Source: Halomonas urumqiensis
GTDB lineage: Bacteria; Pseudomonadota; Gammaproteobacteria; Pseudomonadales; Halomonadaceae
Direction: 5' to 3'
NCBI RefSeq assembly: GCF_003028575.1
Contig: NZ_PYUD01000002.1
Location: 62,001 to 126,000 of the forward strand
DNA length: 64,000 nucleotides
Shown: positions 18,714-28,624 of the stretch, piece by piece
How positions within the stretch are numbered: the first letter of the stretch is position 1
Layout of the letters: every line of letters starts with the position of its first letter
Program-made: the position numbers and the translations under genes
The notes under the pieces: model-generated
The model's input: only the letters and a program-made list of their open reading frames with translations
Databases searched by the model: none
What the model was told of the DNA's origin: nothing

Positions 18714-19994
18714 ATGGATCATTTCGAATACCGCGACGGCGTGATGCATGCCGAAGACGTTCCACTGACCCGCATCGCCGAGCAGTTCGGCACGCCCTGT
18801 TACGTCTATTCCAAGGCTACCCTGGCGCGTCACTTTCGCGCCTACACCGAAGCGCTGGGCGGCCACCCCCACCTGATCTGCTACGCGGTCAAGGCCAATT
18901 CCAACCTGGCGGTGCTCGGCCTGCTGGCACGCCTGGGAGCCGGCTTCGATATCGTGTCGCTCGGTGAACTGGAGCGCGTGCTGGTCGCCGGTGGCGACCC
19001 CGCCAAGGTGGTGTTCTCGGGCGTCGCCAAGCAGCCAGCCGAGATGGCCCGCGCCCTGGAAGTGGGCATCAAGTGCTTCAATGTCGAATCGCGCCCGGAG
19101 CTCGAGCGCCTCGACGCCGTGGCCGGCCGGCTCGGCAAGATTGCGCCGGTCTCGTTACGCGTCAACCCGGATGTCGATGCCGGCACGCACCCCTACATTT
19201 CCACCGGGCTCAAGGACAACAAGTTCGGCATTCCGGTGAGCGAGGCGCTCGAGGTCTACGAACTGGCGGCGCGCCTGCCCAACGTGCGCGTGGCGGGGCT
19301 GGATTGCCATATCGGCTCACAGCTCACCGAACTCTCCCCTTTCCTTGATGCCCTCGACCGACTGCTGGCCTTGCTGGCACAGCTCCGCGAGCGGGGCATC
19401 GAGATCGACCATCTCGACCTGGGTGGCGGGCTCGGCGTGCCCTACCACACGGAACGGCCTCCGGCACCCTTCGACTACGCCAGCGCACTGCTCGAACGGC
19501 TGTCGCGCTGGGAAGGCAACGAGCGGCTGACCCTGCTGTTCGAGCCGGGCCGCTCGATCGCCGCCAATGCCGGCATCCTGCTCACTCGGGTGGAATTCCT
19601 CAAGCCCGGCGAGACGAAGAACTTTGCCATCGTCGATGCCGGCATGAACGATTTGATCCGCCCCGCACTCTACCAGGCCTGGCAGGCCATTCTGCCGGTG
19701 GACACTCGCCAGCCTCGCGACACCGCCAGCTACGACGTGGTTGGCCCGGTGTGCGAGACCGGCGACTTCCTCGGCAAGCAGCGAGAACTCGCCATCGCCC
19801 CGGACGACCTGCTGGCCGTACGCTCGGCCGGCGCCTATGGCTTCGTGATGGCCTCCAACTACAACAGCCGCCCACGCCCCGCCGAAGTGATGGTCGATGG
19901 TGCCGCGGCACACCTGGTGCGCCGCCGCGAACGACTGGAGGACCTTTGGGCAGGCGAAGCGCTGCTGCCGGATGATGAGGGAGGCTCACGCTGA
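18714..19994 (+). CDS. lysA: Diaminopimelate decarboxylase
   Basis: PLP enzyme converting meso-diaminopimelate to L-lysine. The 426 residues have the PLP lysine K60 in [34 protein letters not shown], the HIGSQ stretch, a glycine-rich [21 protein letters not shown] and the C-terminal VCETGDFL cysteine contributed across the dimer. Its stop overlaps the dapF ATG by one base. Substrate specificity for diaminopimelate fits the neighbouring dapF. Confidence 0.96.
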   Translation: MDHFEYRDGVMHAEDVPLTRIAEQFGTPCYVYSKATLARHFRAYTEALGGHPHLICYAVKANSNLAVLGLLARLGAGFDIVSLGELERVLVAGGDPAKVVFSGVAKQPAEMARALEVGIKCFNVESRPELERLDAVAGRLGKIAPVSLRVNPDVDAGTHPYISTGLKDNKFGIPVSEALEVYELAARLPNVRVAGLDCHIGSQLTELSPFLDALDRLLALLAQLRERGIEIDHLDLGGGLGVPYHTERPPAPFDYASALLERLSRWEGNERLTLLFEPGRSIAANAGILLTRVEFLKPGETKNFAIVDAGMNDLIRPALYQAWQAILPVDTRQPRDTASYDVVGPVCETGDFLGKQRELAIAPDDLLAVRSAGAYGFVMASNYNSRPRPAEVMVDGAAAHLVRRRERLEDLWAGEALLPDDEGGSR

Positions 19995-20827
19995 TGCTGT
20001 TGCACTTCACCAAGATGCACGGACTCGGCAACGACTTCATGGTGGTCGACCTGGTCACCCAGCGCTCGCGCCTGACGGATGACCAGATCCGCCAGCTGGC
20101 CGACCGACGCTTCGGCATCGGCTTCGACCAGTTGCTGGTCGTCGAACCGCCCCGCGACCCGGACATGGACTTCCGCTATCGCATCTACAATGCCGATGGC
20201 AGCGAGGTGGAAAACTGCGGCAACGGCGCGCGCTGCTTCGCGCGATTCGTGCGTGATCAGCGGCTGACCCACAAGCATGAAATCCACGTCGAGACCGCCG
20301 GCGGCCCGCTGACCCTGCTGGTGCAGGACGATGGCCGTGTGCGGGTGGACATGGGCGAGCCGCGCTTCGACCCAGCCGCCTTGCCGTTCGATGCCGCCGA
20401 CGATCACTTGCGGCACCCCCTGGAAGTCAACGGCGAGACACTAGAGGTCGGCGTGGTGTCCATGGGCAACCCCCATGCGGTACTGCGTGTCGCCGATGTC
20501 GACAGCGCCCCGGTGGCAACGCTGGGGCCTGCGATCGAGGCGCACCCACGCTTCCCCCGGCGGGTCAACGCTGGCTTCATGCAGGTGGTAGGACCGGGCG
20601 AAATTCGCCTGAGGGTGTTTGAGCGTGGCAGTGGCGAGACCCTGGCCTGCGGCACCGGCGCCTGCGCGGCGGTGGCCACCGGCATCCGCCAGGGGCTGCT
20701 GGAAAGCCCCGTCACCGTGCACCTGCCGGGGGGCGACCTGGACATCGACTGGCCGGGCCCCGGTTCACCACTGATCATGACCGGCCCCGCCGAGCGCGTC
20801 TTCGATGGGCGCATCGCCCTCAATTGA
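19994..20827 (+). CDS. dapF: Diaminopimelate epimerase
   Basis: PLP-independent racemase making meso-diaminopimelate for lysine and peptidoglycan. The 277 residues form two mirrored lobes with catalytic cysteines in [12 protein letters not shown] (C75) and [16 protein letters not shown] (about residue 220), plus [11 protein letters not shown] at the N-terminus. The start ATG overlaps the lysA stop by one base, ensuring translational coupling. Confidence 0.97.
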   Translation: MLLHFTKMHGLGNDFMVVDLVTQRSRLTDDQIRQLADRRFGIGFDQLLVVEPPRDPDMDFRYRIYNADGSEVENCGNGARCFARFVRDQRLTHKHEIHVETAGGPLTLLVQDDGRVRVDMGEPRFDPAALPFDAADDHLRHPLEVNGETLEVGVVSMGNPHAVLRVADVDSAPVATLGPAIEAHPRFPRRVNAGFMQVVGPGEIRLRVFERGSGETLACGTGACAAVATGIRQGLLESPVTVHLPGGDLDIDWPGPGSPLIMTGPAERVFDGRIALN

Positions 20828-20854
20828 GAGCCGCCATTCACTCAGGAGTCGACC

Positions 20855-21577
20855 ATGACCCGAGCCGCCCCCGAACCACGCAAGACCCTGGACCCGGACC
20901 GGGTCGCCGAATGGCTGGCCCGCCATCCGGACTTCTTCGTCGGTCGCGAGGGGTTGCTGCAGCAGTTGCGCATCCCCCACCCCGAGGCCCGCGGTGGCGC
21001 CACTTCGCTGCTCGAACGCCTGGTTCACGACCTGCGCGGCCGCGCTGAACAGGCCGAGTGGCGCCTCGAGCAACTGCTGGAGTCCGCGCGCCACAACGAA
21101 GCCCAGTACCGTCGCACTAGAGAGCTGGTACTGGCGCTGGTCGAGGCCGAGAACAACGATGCTCTGGGCCAGGCGCTGGCCGCCCAGCTCAGCGAACACT
21201 TCCAGACGCCCGCCGTGGCGCTATGGTGCCCAGCGAGCCTCACCGACCTCGAGCCCGAGCCGCCTCAGCCTCCGCGTCACGTGCTCGACGACCATGCCGG
21301 GCAGCGCCTGTCCGCCCTGCTCGATGGCCGGGCGAGCCGCTGCACGCGGTTGACGCCCACCGACTGGAAACGCCTGCTGCCGCACGCCAGTGCACCGCGC
21401 AAGTCAGGCTCCTGCGCACTGTCGCGCCTGACCCTTGGCGAGCCGCTGGGCTACCTGGTGCTGGCAAGCCCGGACCCGGACCACTTCCGCGCCAGCATGG
21501 ATACCCTGTTCACCGAATACGTCGGTGATGTGGTCGCCCGGCTGCTGGTACGCCTGGCCCGCCACCCGCATGGCTAA
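20855..21577 (+). CDS. DUF484 family protein
   Basis: A 240-residue cytoplasmic protein with the DUF484 N-terminal signature (VAEWLARHPDFFVGREGLLQQLRIPHP), a coiled-coil helix (about residues 50-90) and a GAF-like C-terminal domain (about 100-230, SRLTLGEPLGYLVLASPDPDHF). No function is established. It is conserved between dapF and xerC throughout gammaproteobacteria, and its end overlaps xerC by eight bases, suggesting coupled translation with the recombinase. Confidence 0.9.
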   Translation: MTRAAPEPRKTLDPDRVAEWLARHPDFFVGREGLLQQLRIPHPEARGGATSLLERLVHDLRGRAEQAEWRLEQLLESARHNEAQYRRTRELVLALVEAENNDALGQALAAQLSEHFQTPAVALWCPASLTDLEPEPPQPPRHVLDDHAGQRLSALLDGRASRCTRLTPTDWKRLLPHASAPRKSGSCALSRLTLGEPLGYLVLASPDPDHFRASMDTLFTEYVGDVVARLLVRLARHPHG

Positions 21578-22511
21578 CCAAGCGCACGATAGCCCGCTGG
21601 AGCGGCAAGTCGACGCCTTCCTGGCCAGGCTTTCACGCACCGCGAGCCCCGCCACCGTGGATGCCTACCGCCGCGACCTGAAGGCGCTGATCGGCTTCAT
21701 GGGCGACGCCGGGCTGGCTGACTGGACATGCCTGGATGTCGCCCTGCTGCGGCGCTTTCTCGGGGGCGAGCGCGCCCGAGGCCTTGCCTCACGAAGCCTG
21801 GCACGCCGCCGCAGCGCCATCTCGCGGCTAGCCGACCACCTGGTTGCCGAAGGCCAGCTGACCCACAACCCGGTGGACCTGACCCAGGCGCCCCGCCAAC
21901 CCCGCCACCTGCCACGCCCCCTGGATGTCGATCAGCTGGCGCAATTTCTCGACACCCCGCATGACGGCACGCCGCTGGGCTACCGCGACCAGGCGATGCT
22001 GGAGCTGTTCTACTCCAGCGGCCTGCGCCTGGCGGAGCTGGCCGGGCTCGAGATCGGCGATTTGCAAACGCAGCGGGTTCGGGTTGTCGGCAAGGGCGGC
22101 AAGCCGCGACAGGTTCCCGTGGGCGCGCGCGCCCGCCAGGCGCTGGCCGAGTGGCTCGCCGTGCGCGGTGTGTTGGCCGAAGACGACCAGGCCGCACTGT
22201 TCGTAGGTCAGCACGGCAAGCGACTAGGCCACCGCGCCATCCAGCAGCGCCTGGCCAACCTCGCCCGCCGGCGCGGTCTGGCCGAGCATCTGCATCCGCA
22301 CCGCCTGCGCCATTCGTTCGCCAGTCATCTGCTGGAATCGAGCCAGGACCTGCGCGCGGTGCAGGAGCTGCTTGGCCACGCCAACCTGTCGACCACCCAG
22401 GTGTACACCCGGCTGGACTGGCAGAGCCTGGCCACCAGCTACGATGCCGCCCACCCCCGAGCCCACCGGCGCACGCAAAGGTCCAGGCACGACGAGGAGG
22501 AGTCGTCATGA
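21570..22511 (+). CDS. xerC: Tyrosine recombinase XerC
   Basis: Site-specific recombinase that with XerD resolves chromosome dimers at dif. The 313 residues comprise a SAM-like N-terminal core-binding domain (about 8-95) and the catalytic domain with Arg in [29 protein letters not shown], the [14 protein letters not shown] stretch and its nucleophilic tyrosine. The start at 21570 gives the usual N-terminus ([11 protein letters not shown]). No dif site was recognised in the window. It overlaps the HAD gene by four bases. Confidence 0.94.
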   Translation: MANQAHDSPLERQVDAFLARLSRTASPATVDAYRRDLKALIGFMGDAGLADWTCLDVALLRRFLGGERARGLASRSLARRRSAISRLADHLVAEGQLTHNPVDLTQAPRQPRHLPRPLDVDQLAQFLDTPHDGTPLGYRDQAMLELFYSSGLRLAELAGLEIGDLQTQRVRVVGKGGKPRQVPVGARARQALAEWLAVRGVLAEDDQAALFVGQHGKRLGHRAIQQRLANLARRRGLAEHLHPHRLRHSFASHLLESSQDLRAVQELLGHANLSTTQVYTRLDWQSLATSYDAAHPRAHRRTQRSRHDEEESS

Positions 22512-23242
22512 TCCTCAAGGCGATCACCTTCGACCTCGACGATACGCTGTGGGATAACCACGGCGTGATGCAGCGCACCGAGACCGGCCACTACGACTGG
22601 CTCGATGCGGCACTCGCCGACTGGCTGGCCGAGCGCGGCGAAAGCCAGACCGTGCGGTTCGCCACGCACTTCCCGCTGTCAGCTTTCGTGGCTCGTCGCC
22701 AGGCCCTGGCGGCGGCGCACCCCCTGCGCCGGGGGGATTTCACCTGGCTGCGTGAACGCTCCCTGATGGGGCTGCTGAAGGATTATGGACTCGAGCTCGA
22801 CGATGCCGGGCAATGGGCGCAGGCCGCCATGCAGCGCTTCATGGCGCTGCGCCATGAAGTCACCCCGTACGCCGAGGCCGACGATCTCCTTACCGCCCTG
22901 GGAGAACACTACCGATTGGCCAGCATCACCAATGGCAATGTGGATATACGGCGATTGCCGCTGGGCCGCCACTTCCCGGTGGCCATCGCCGCCGGGGAAC
23001 TGTACGCCCCCAAGCCCGACCCACGTCCGTTTCTCGCCGCCCTGGCACGCCTGGGCTGCCCGCCATCACAGGCGCTGCATGTCGGCGACTCATGGCAGGA
23101 GGATGCGCTGCCGGCACAACGGCTGGGCATGCAGGTGGCGTGGATCGGCGATGAGGCCACGCGCCTGCCGGCGGGTATCCACCGCCTGGCCCATGTGCGC
23201 GAACTGCCTGAGCTGATTGCCTGGCTTGAGGGGCAGCACTGA
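22508..23242 (+). CDS. HAD-family phosphatase, YigB-like
   Basis: A 244-residue haloacid dehalogenase hydrolase with nucleophile motif FDLDDTLWD (D9, D11), motif II ITNGN, the motif III lysine in YAPKPDPRPF and the acidic motif IV HVGDSWQED. A helical cap lies between residues about 20 and 100. By order (after xerC) it corresponds to E. coli YigB, an FMN and sugar-phosphate phosphatase; exact substrate is not deducible. The ATG overlaps the xerC stop. Confidence 0.88.
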   Translation: MILKAITFDLDDTLWDNHGVMQRTETGHYDWLDAALADWLAERGESQTVRFATHFPLSAFVARRQALAAAHPLRRGDFTWLRERSLMGLLKDYGLELDDAGQWAQAAMQRFMALRHEVTPYAEADDLLTALGEHYRLASITNGNVDIRRLPLGRHFPVAIAAGELYAPKPDPRPFLAALARLGCPPSQALHVGDSWQEDALPAQRLGMQVAWIGDEATRLPAGIHRLAHVRELPELIAWLEGQH

Positions 23243-23345
23243 TGCCCTGCGAGGGGCGCTGGGGGCAGGTCGCAGCGAGGGTCCTTTGCCAGGGAAGGAA
23301 AAGGTAGCGTACAGGGAGGTATTCACTGCGCCCGCGCTGAGGCAT
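23243..23345. repeat. Candidate dispersed intergenic element
   Basis: The gap between the HAD gene and engB holds a structured stretch with an imperfect hairpin (CCTTTGCC 23283-23290 with GGAAAAGG 23297-23304). The phrase GTGAATACCTCCCTGTACGC on the minus strand is of a kind I remember recurring between genes in Halomonas-like genomes. Small frames across it are not gene-like. Calling it a repeat is from memory; only one copy is seen here. Confidence 0.35.
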
Positions 23346-23395
23346 GCCGCCAGAATAGCCCCGACCTGGCGTGGCGCTCTCTACTACGTCACTTG

Positions 23396-24028
23396 CTACA
23401 AGGTCTCGTGGTTATCCAGCAGCCAGCCGTCGAGGCGCTGGTGGGCTTCCTCGACCCCTTGGCCCTTGAGCGACGAGAACAGCTGCAGGCTGACCAGATC
23501 CTCCCACTCACGCAGGCGATTCTTGACCTGCTGCAGCGCGGCCTTGGCGGCGCCCTGCTTGAGTTTGTCGGCCTTGGTGAGCAGTATGTGCACTGGCATG
23601 TGCTTGTCGTCGGCCCAGCCCAGCAAGGTCTGGTCGAACTCCGAGAGCGGATGGCGCACGTCCATCACCACCACCAGACCACGCAACGAGGCACGCCGCT
23701 GCAGATAATCGGAGAGATGGCGTTGCCACTCCAGCTTGACCTTCTCCGGCACCTTGGCGAAGCCATAGCCCGGCAGGTCAACCAGCCGCCGCGAGGTATC
23801 GTCGCCCAGCGAGAAGAAATTGATCAGTTGGGTGCGCCCCGGCGTCTTGGAGGTTCTGGCGAGCGCCTTCTGGCGGGTCAGGGTGTTGATGGCACTGGAT
23901 TTTCCAGCGTTCGAACGCCCTGCGAAGGCGACTTCAGCACCACTATCGGTGGGGCAACTGGCAAGGGTCGGTGCGCTGATGAGGAATCGGGCACTCTGGT
24001 AATTCAAGTTGGTAGTCGGTCGCGACAT
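23396..24028 (-). CDS. engB: Ribosome-biogenesis GTP-binding protein YihA/YsxC (EngB)
   Basis: An essential P-loop GTPase of large-subunit assembly. The 210 residues have G1 [15 protein letters not shown]2 SKTPGRTQ, G3 DLPGYG and G4 LLTKADKL, in the compact single-domain EngB order, with the typical N-terminal helix before G1. It is transcribed divergently from cytochrome c4, an arrangement common in Pseudomonas and relatives. Confidence 0.95.
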   Translation of the reverse strand: MSRPTTNLNYQSARFLISAPTLASCPTDSGAEVAFAGRSNAGKSSAINTLTRQKALARTSKTPGRTQLINFFSLGDDTSRRLVDLPGYGFAKVPEKVKLEWQRHLSDYLQRRASLRGLVVVMDVRHPLSEFDQTLLGWADDKHMPVHILLTKADKLKQGAAKAALQQVKNRLREWEDLVSLQLFSSLKGQGVEEAHQRLDGWLLDNHETL

Positions 24029-24100
24029 GGCGAGCAGGTCCTGACAATGGTCGATAGGCTGGGGCGCGCGGCTTGCATTCCCGCCGCCGGGGTGATTCGG

Positions 24101-24106
24101 TATAAT
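24101..24106 (+). promoter_or_regulatory. Candidate -10 box for cytochrome c4
   Basis: A perfect TATAAT in the engB/cytochrome c4 divergent gap, 172 bases before the start codon. A TTGCAT lies upstream but with a 22-base spacer, too long for a standard promoter, so only the -10 is claimed. Confidence 0.35.
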
Positions 24107-24278
24107 GCAGTGTCATTTGTCTGCGACCCGGGGCACTCAAGTGTACCACCGCGCCCTCGACGTCAGCGAACCACCAGGCTATCGAGTCGCGGCATGGCCC
24201 GGCCCTGGCAGGCTTCGCGATCCGTGCGGCACCCAGGGTACGTATCGGTCAACAACGTAACGGCATAGTGGAACAGCG

Positions 24279-24899
24279 ATGAGAAAGTTACTGGCAAGCC
24301 TGGCAATTACCATCGGCGCCGTTGGCGCCGCCCACGCGGATCTCGAAGCCGATGCGGACGCTGCGGCGGGCCGCGAAAAGGCGCAAAGCTGCGCCGCCTG
24401 CCATGGGCAGGAAGGCATCAGTCCATCAGCAAACTTCCCACACCTGGCGGGCCAGCAAGCCTCCTACCTGGCCAAGCAGATCATGGATATCCGTGATGGC
24501 AACCGTGAGGTCGCGCAGATGGCCGGTCAAGTCGACGATTTCTCCGACCAGGATGCCTGGGACGTCGCCATGTTCTACGCCGAAAAGGATGCCGCGATCG
24601 GTGAAGCCGACCCCGACGAAGCACTCCTGGCGCGTGGTGAGGAGCTCTATCGTGCCGGCGATACCGCCAAGGGCATTCCGGCGTGCACCGCCTGCCATAT
24701 GCCCACCGGCGAAGGCATCGGCAGCGCCGTTTACCCGGCCCTGTCCGGCCAGTTTGCCGACTACACCGTTTCCACCCTGCAAGACTTCGCTGCAGGAGAG
24801 CGTGCCAACGACCCGGCCAACATCATGCGTGACATCGCCAGCAAGATGAGCGATGACGACATGGAGGCCGTGGCCAATTACGTGCTGGGCCTGCACTGA
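24279..24899 (+). CDS. Diheme cytochrome c4
   Basis: A periplasmic electron carrier of 206 residues with signal peptide (cleavage after about A20, AHA) and two c-type heme sites, CAACH (residues 38-42) and CTACH (about residue 134), each in a separate class-I fold with distal methionine candidates downstream. Cytochrome c4 passes electrons from the bc1 complex to terminal oxidases. It sits before dsbA, as in pseudomonads, where thiol oxidation and cytochrome c maturation genes are often neighbours. Confidence 0.94.
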   Translation: MRKLLASLAITIGAVGAAHADLEADADAAAGREKAQSCAACHGQEGISPSANFPHLAGQQASYLAKQIMDIRDGNREVAQMAGQVDDFSDQDAWDVAMFYAEKDAAIGEADPDEALLARGEELYRAGDTAKGIPACTACHMPTGEGIGSAVYPALSGQFADYTVSTLQDFAAGERANDPANIMRDIASKMSDDDMEAVANYVLGLH

Positions 24900-25070
24900 C
24901 GCCAGCACTACCGCCATTCGGCAGACTCTGACTGGGCGGCCTCGTGGCCGCCCTTGTCGTATTCGGTCGCATTCATCACCGCTATCCGGGAACCCCAGGC
25001 GTGGGCAAGGCTCAAAGGCAACGACCCGCCACCATTGCGGATACCGGCAGACTCAAGGAGAGATCATTCC

Positions 25071-25703
25071 ATGTTCAAGACCCTGCTCACCGCCCTCGTC
25101 GGCCTCGGCCTGTCCACCGCCGCCACGGCCACCACCCTGGTGGAAGGTGAACACTACGAAGTGCTTCCCGAGGCGGTGGAAACCCGCGTCGACGATGGTC
25201 AGATCGAGATCACCGAGGCGTTCTGGTACGGCTGCCCACACTGCTACAACCTGCAGGGCTCGGTCAGCGAGTGGTACGAAACCCTCGACGACGACGTCAC
25301 GGTCGTGCATATGCCGGCGACCATGGGCGGCGACTGGAACAAGCACGCCACGGCCTTCTATGCCGCCGAAGAGCTGGGCATCCGAGAGCAACTGCATGCC
25401 GACTTCTTCGACGCCATTCATCAGGATGGCCGCCAGCTCACCGAGACCGATGATGTCGCCGCATTCTTCAGCGACTACGGCGTCAGTGAAGAGGAGGCGA
25501 CCAATGCGCTGGGCTCGTTTGCCGTAAAGAGCCAGGTCAACCAGGCCAATGCCCGGATGCGCGCCATGCGCCTGATGGGGGTTCCCGCGCTGGTGGTGGA
25601 TGGCCGCTACCTGGTATCCCCAAGCTCTGCCGGCAGCCTTGCCAACATGCCGCAGATCGCCGATGCGCTGGTCGAGAAAGTCCGTGAGGAACGTGCCAAC
25701 TGA
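25071..25703 (+). CDS. dsbA: Thiol:disulfide interchange protein DsbA
   Basis: A periplasmic disulfide oxidase of 210 residues: signal peptide to about A20, thioredoxin fold with active site FWYGCPHCYN (C55, C58), helical insertion and the cis-proline loop GVPALVVDG. The CPHC centre is the classic DsbA sequence. The start at 25071 is supported by AAGGAGAG upstream; the longer in-frame ATG at 24954 would run through the intergenic leader. One base separates it from the next gene. Confidence 0.95.
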   Translation: MFKTLLTALVGLGLSTAATATTLVEGEHYEVLPEAVETRVDDGQIEITEAFWYGCPHCYNLQGSVSEWYETLDDDVTVVHMPATMGGDWNKHATAFYAAEELGIREQLHADFFDAIHQDGRQLTETDDVAAFFSDYGVSEEEATNALGSFAVKSQVNQANARMRAMRLMGVPALVVDGRYLVSPSSAGSLANMPQIADALVEKVREERAN

Positions 25704-25704
25704 C

Positions 25705-26529
25705 ATGCCACCCCTTGCCGATGCCCGGTTGCCGTCGCTCGACGGTGGCCACCTGAAGTTACTCACCTTCAATCTGCAGGTGGGCATTCAGACCTCGGCC
25801 TACCATCACTACCTCACGCGTAGCTGGCAGCACCTGCTGCCGCATCCCAAGCGGATGCGGCGGCTGGACATGATGGGCGAGGTGCTGGGCCGGTTCGACA
25901 TCGTCGGCCTGCAGGAAGTGGACGGCGGCAGCTTTCGCTCAAGCCATATCAACCAAGTGGAGTATCTGGCCACTCAGGCAGGATTCCCCCACCATTTCCA
26001 GCAGCTCAATCGCAACCTCGGGCGTATCGCCCAACATAGCAACGGGCTGCTGTCGCGGCTAACGCCAAGCCGGGTGGAGGAACATCGCCTGCCTGGCACG
26101 CTGCCTGGGCGCGGTGCCATTCATGCGCGGTTCGGCGAAGGACCAGACGCCCTGCACCTGTTCGTGGCACACCTGGCGCTTAGCCATCGAGGTCGCGTGC
26201 GCCAGCTCGACTACTTGAGCGAGATCATCCAGCCCTTACGCCACGTAGTGGTGATGGGTGACCTCAACTGCACACCCGAGCAGTTGCATACCCATGATCG
26301 CTTCCGTAGCTCGCTGCCCCTGCACCCTGTGCGTCCGCTGCTCAGCTACCCCTCCTGGCAACCCCGCCGGGCGCTGGACCACATCCTGCTGTCCGAGTCC
26401 CTGGAAGCCGGCGAGGTACGGGTGCTGGACCACCTGTTTTCCGATCACTTGCCGATCGCCGTGGATGTCAGCTTGCCGGCCGCCTGCCTGGCCACTCTGA
26501 AGCCCTCGGCTAAACTCAGCTCACGCTGA
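25705..26529 (+). CDS. Endonuclease/exonuclease/phosphatase family hydrolase
   Basis: A 274-residue EEP-fold metal-dependent hydrolase without a signal peptide. Visible motifs are LLTFNLQVG, the metal-binding glutamate in VGLQEVDGG, the HLALSHRGR stretch, VMGDLNCTP and the C-terminal SDHLPI. The family includes nucleases, phosphodiesterases and sphingomyelinases; nothing here fixes the substrate. It follows dsbA by one base. A GTG at 25693 is an alternative start. Similar genes adjacent to dsbA occur in related halophiles and pseudomonads as far as I recall. Confidence 0.85.
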   Translation: MPPLADARLPSLDGGHLKLLTFNLQVGIQTSAYHHYLTRSWQHLLPHPKRMRRLDMMGEVLGRFDIVGLQEVDGGSFRSSHINQVEYLATQAGFPHHFQQLNRNLGRIAQHSNGLLSRLTPSRVEEHRLPGTLPGRGAIHARFGEGPDALHLFVAHLALSHRGRVRQLDYLSEIIQPLRHVVVMGDLNCTPEQLHTHDRFRSSLPLHPVRPLLSYPSWQPRRALDHILLSESLEAGEVRVLDHLFSDHLPIAVDVSLPAACLATLKPSAKLSSR

Positions 26530-26620
26530 AGGCGATCCCCCTGGTTTGCGTCTCGGGGATGACGATTGCACGCTAATCGGCGATGATGCGCATCCGGTTT
26601 TCCTCAGTGCGAGCGACCCA

Positions 26621-27169
26621 ATGAATTCCCCGAATCGCGAGCCGGCCCTTCTCGCAGGGCTCGACGCCTTCACCGACCTGGTCGGGCGCAGTATCGCCTG
26701 GCTGGTCGTCGTCATGATGCTGGTGCAATTCATCATCGTGGTAATGCGCTATGTCATCGGTATCCACAGCATCGTGCTGCAGGAATCGGTGATGTACATG
26801 CACGCCATGGTCTTCATGCTGGGTGCCGCCTGGACACTGCGCGAAGAGGGACACGTGAGGGTGGATATCTTCTACCGTCGGCTCTCGGCGCGAGGACGTG
26901 CCTGGATCGATCTTGCCGGCACCCTGTTCCTGCTGATCCCGGTGGTGCTGTTCATCGCCATCTCGAGCCTTGGGTATGTCAGCAGCAGCTGGTCAATACT
27001 GGAGCGGTCCCCCGATGGCGGTATTCCCGGCGTCTTCCTGCTCAAGAGCCTGATACTGGTGATGATGGCATTGATGCTGATTCAGGGCGTGGCCCAGGTG
27101 ATGCGCCAGGTGATGATCATTCGCCATCGCATGCCGAACCAGACCCCCGACCATGAGGAGCTACTGTGA
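26621..27169 (+). CDS. TRAP transporter small permease (DctQ type), no binding protein nearby
   Basis: A 182-residue four-helix membrane protein of the DctQ family (helices near residues 24-45, 55-75, 95-118 and 140-160) with the family's HAMVFMLGAAWTLREEGHVRVDIFY signature between helices two and three. The start at 26621 (MNSPNREP) is preferred over an in-frame TTG at 26546. It overlaps the large permease gene by one base. No DctP-type periplasmic receptor gene lies on either side, which is unusual for a TRAP system. Confidence 0.88.
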   Translation: MNSPNREPALLAGLDAFTDLVGRSIAWLVVVMMLVQFIIVVMRYVIGIHSIVLQESVMYMHAMVFMLGAAWTLREEGHVRVDIFYRRLSARGRAWIDLAGTLFLLIPVVLFIAISSLGYVSSSWSILERSPDGGIPGVFLLKSLILVMMALMLIQGVAQVMRQVMIIRHRMPNQTPDHEELL

Positions 27170-28584
27170 TGGTCGAGAGTCTGTTCGAATTGATGCCGCT
27201 GATGCTCTTCGCCTCGGTGTGCGGCGTGTTGATGCTGGGCTACCCGGTGGCCCTGACGCTTGCCGGTACCTCTCTGATCTTCGCCGGTATCGGTTACTTG
27301 ATGATGCAGTCCGGCATGCCGGTGCCCTTCGAGACACGCTACCTCAGTGCAATGCCCAATCGCCTCTACGGCATCATGACCAACCAGACGCTGCTGGCCG
27401 TGCCGCTGTTCGTGCTGATGGGCGTATTGCTGGAGAAGTCACGGGTGGCCGAAACCCTGCTCGACGCCATGGCGCTGGCCTTCGGTGCATTGCGTGGGGG
27501 TCTGGGGATCGCCGTGGTACTGGTCGGCATGCTGCTGGCCGCCTCCACCGGCATCGTCGGCGCCACGGTGGTCACCATGGGCCTGCTGTCGCTGCCCACC
27601 ATGCTCAAGCGCGGCTACTCGCCGGCGCTTGCCACCGGCAGCATCTGCGCCACCGGCACCCTGGGCCAGATCATCCCACCCTCCATCGCCCTGGTACTGC
27701 TTGGCGATGTGCTCTCCAATGCCTATCAGCAGGCCCAACTGGCGATGGGCGTGTGGAGCCCCAAGACCCTCTCGGTGGGCGATCTGTTCATCGGTGCGCT
27801 GATCCCGGGGCTGCTGCTGGTCGTCGCCTACATCATCTACCTGCTGGTGATTGCCTGGCTGAAGCCCGAGGTGGCGCCGGCATCCGACCGGCAAAGCCTG
27901 ATGGAAGAACTTGGCCATAGCGGTAGCCTCTGGCCGTTGCTGCTCAAGGGGCTGCTGCCGCCGGTACTGCTGATCGTCGCCGTGCTCGGCTCGATCCTGG
28001 GCGGATTTGCGACCCCGACCGAAGCCTCGGCGGTGGGCGCCTTCGGGGCCTTCCTGCTGGCGCTCGCCAACCGGCAGCTCACCCTTGGCATCCTGCGACA
28101 GGTGGTGCACTCGACGACACAGGTCACCAGCATGGTGTTCCTGATCCTGATCGGCGCGGCGCTGTTTTCACTGGTATTCCGCGCCTTCGGCGGCGAGGAG
28201 CTGGTCATCGAGCTGTTCGAGTCACTGCCGGGCGGCGTGATCGGCGCCACCCTGGTGGTGATGCTGGTGATCTTCCTGCTCGGCTTCATCCTCGACTTCA
28301 TCGAGATCACCTTCGTGGTGGTGCCCATTGTCGGGCCAGTCCTGCTGGCAATGGGCATCGACCCCATCTGGCTTGGCATCATGATCGCGGTGAACCTGCA
28401 GACCTCCTTCCTGACACCTCCGTTCGGTTTCGCATTGTTCTACCTGCGCGGCGTCACGCCACCGTCCGTGCCCACTTCGGCCATCTATCGCGGGGTGATA
28501 CCGTTCATCATTCTGCAGCTTGGCATGCTGCTGGCACTGGCACTGTTCCCGGGACTTGCCACCTGGCTGCCTTCGGTGCTGTAG
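27169..28584 (+). CDS. TRAP transporter large permease (DctM type)
   Basis: A 471-residue polytopic protein of the DctM family with about 12 hydrophobic segments, the PLFVLMGVLLEKS and STGIVGATVVTMG hairpin regions and the C-terminal NLQTSFLTPPFGFALFYLRG signature. It contains an extra 40-residue polar insertion around residues 185-215 and a long loop near 240-260, typical of the larger subfamily. The ATG at 27169 has GAGGAG eight bases upstream; the GTG three bases earlier is an alternative. Ligand unknown. Confidence 0.9.
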   Translation: MVESLFELMPLMLFASVCGVLMLGYPVALTLAGTSLIFAGIGYLMMQSGMPVPFETRYLSAMPNRLYGIMTNQTLLAVPLFVLMGVLLEKSRVAETLLDAMALAFGALRGGLGIAVVLVGMLLAASTGIVGATVVTMGLLSLPTMLKRGYSPALATGSICATGTLGQIIPPSIALVLLGDVLSNAYQQAQLAMGVWSPKTLSVGDLFIGALIPGLLLVVAYIIYLLVIAWLKPEVAPASDRQSLMEELGHSGSLWPLLLKGLLPPVLLIVAVLGSILGGFATPTEASAVGAFGAFLLALANRQLTLGILRQVVHSTTQVTSMVFLILIGAALFSLVFRAFGGEELVIELFESLPGGVIGATLVVMLVIFLLGFILDFIEITFVVVPIVGPVLLAMGIDPIWLGIMIAVNLQTSFLTPPFGFALFYLRGVTPPSVPTSAIYRGVIPFIILQLGMLLALALFPGLATWLPSVL

Positions 28585-28624
28585 CCTTCCGTCAGGGGCA
28601 TTCAAGCGCACTCCTTCGGGGCAT

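Noticed and set aside
23217..23708. Plus-strand frame of 163 codons across the gap and opposite engB
   Set aside because: It is half intergenic repeat-like DNA and half antisense of engB; the translation resembles no family.
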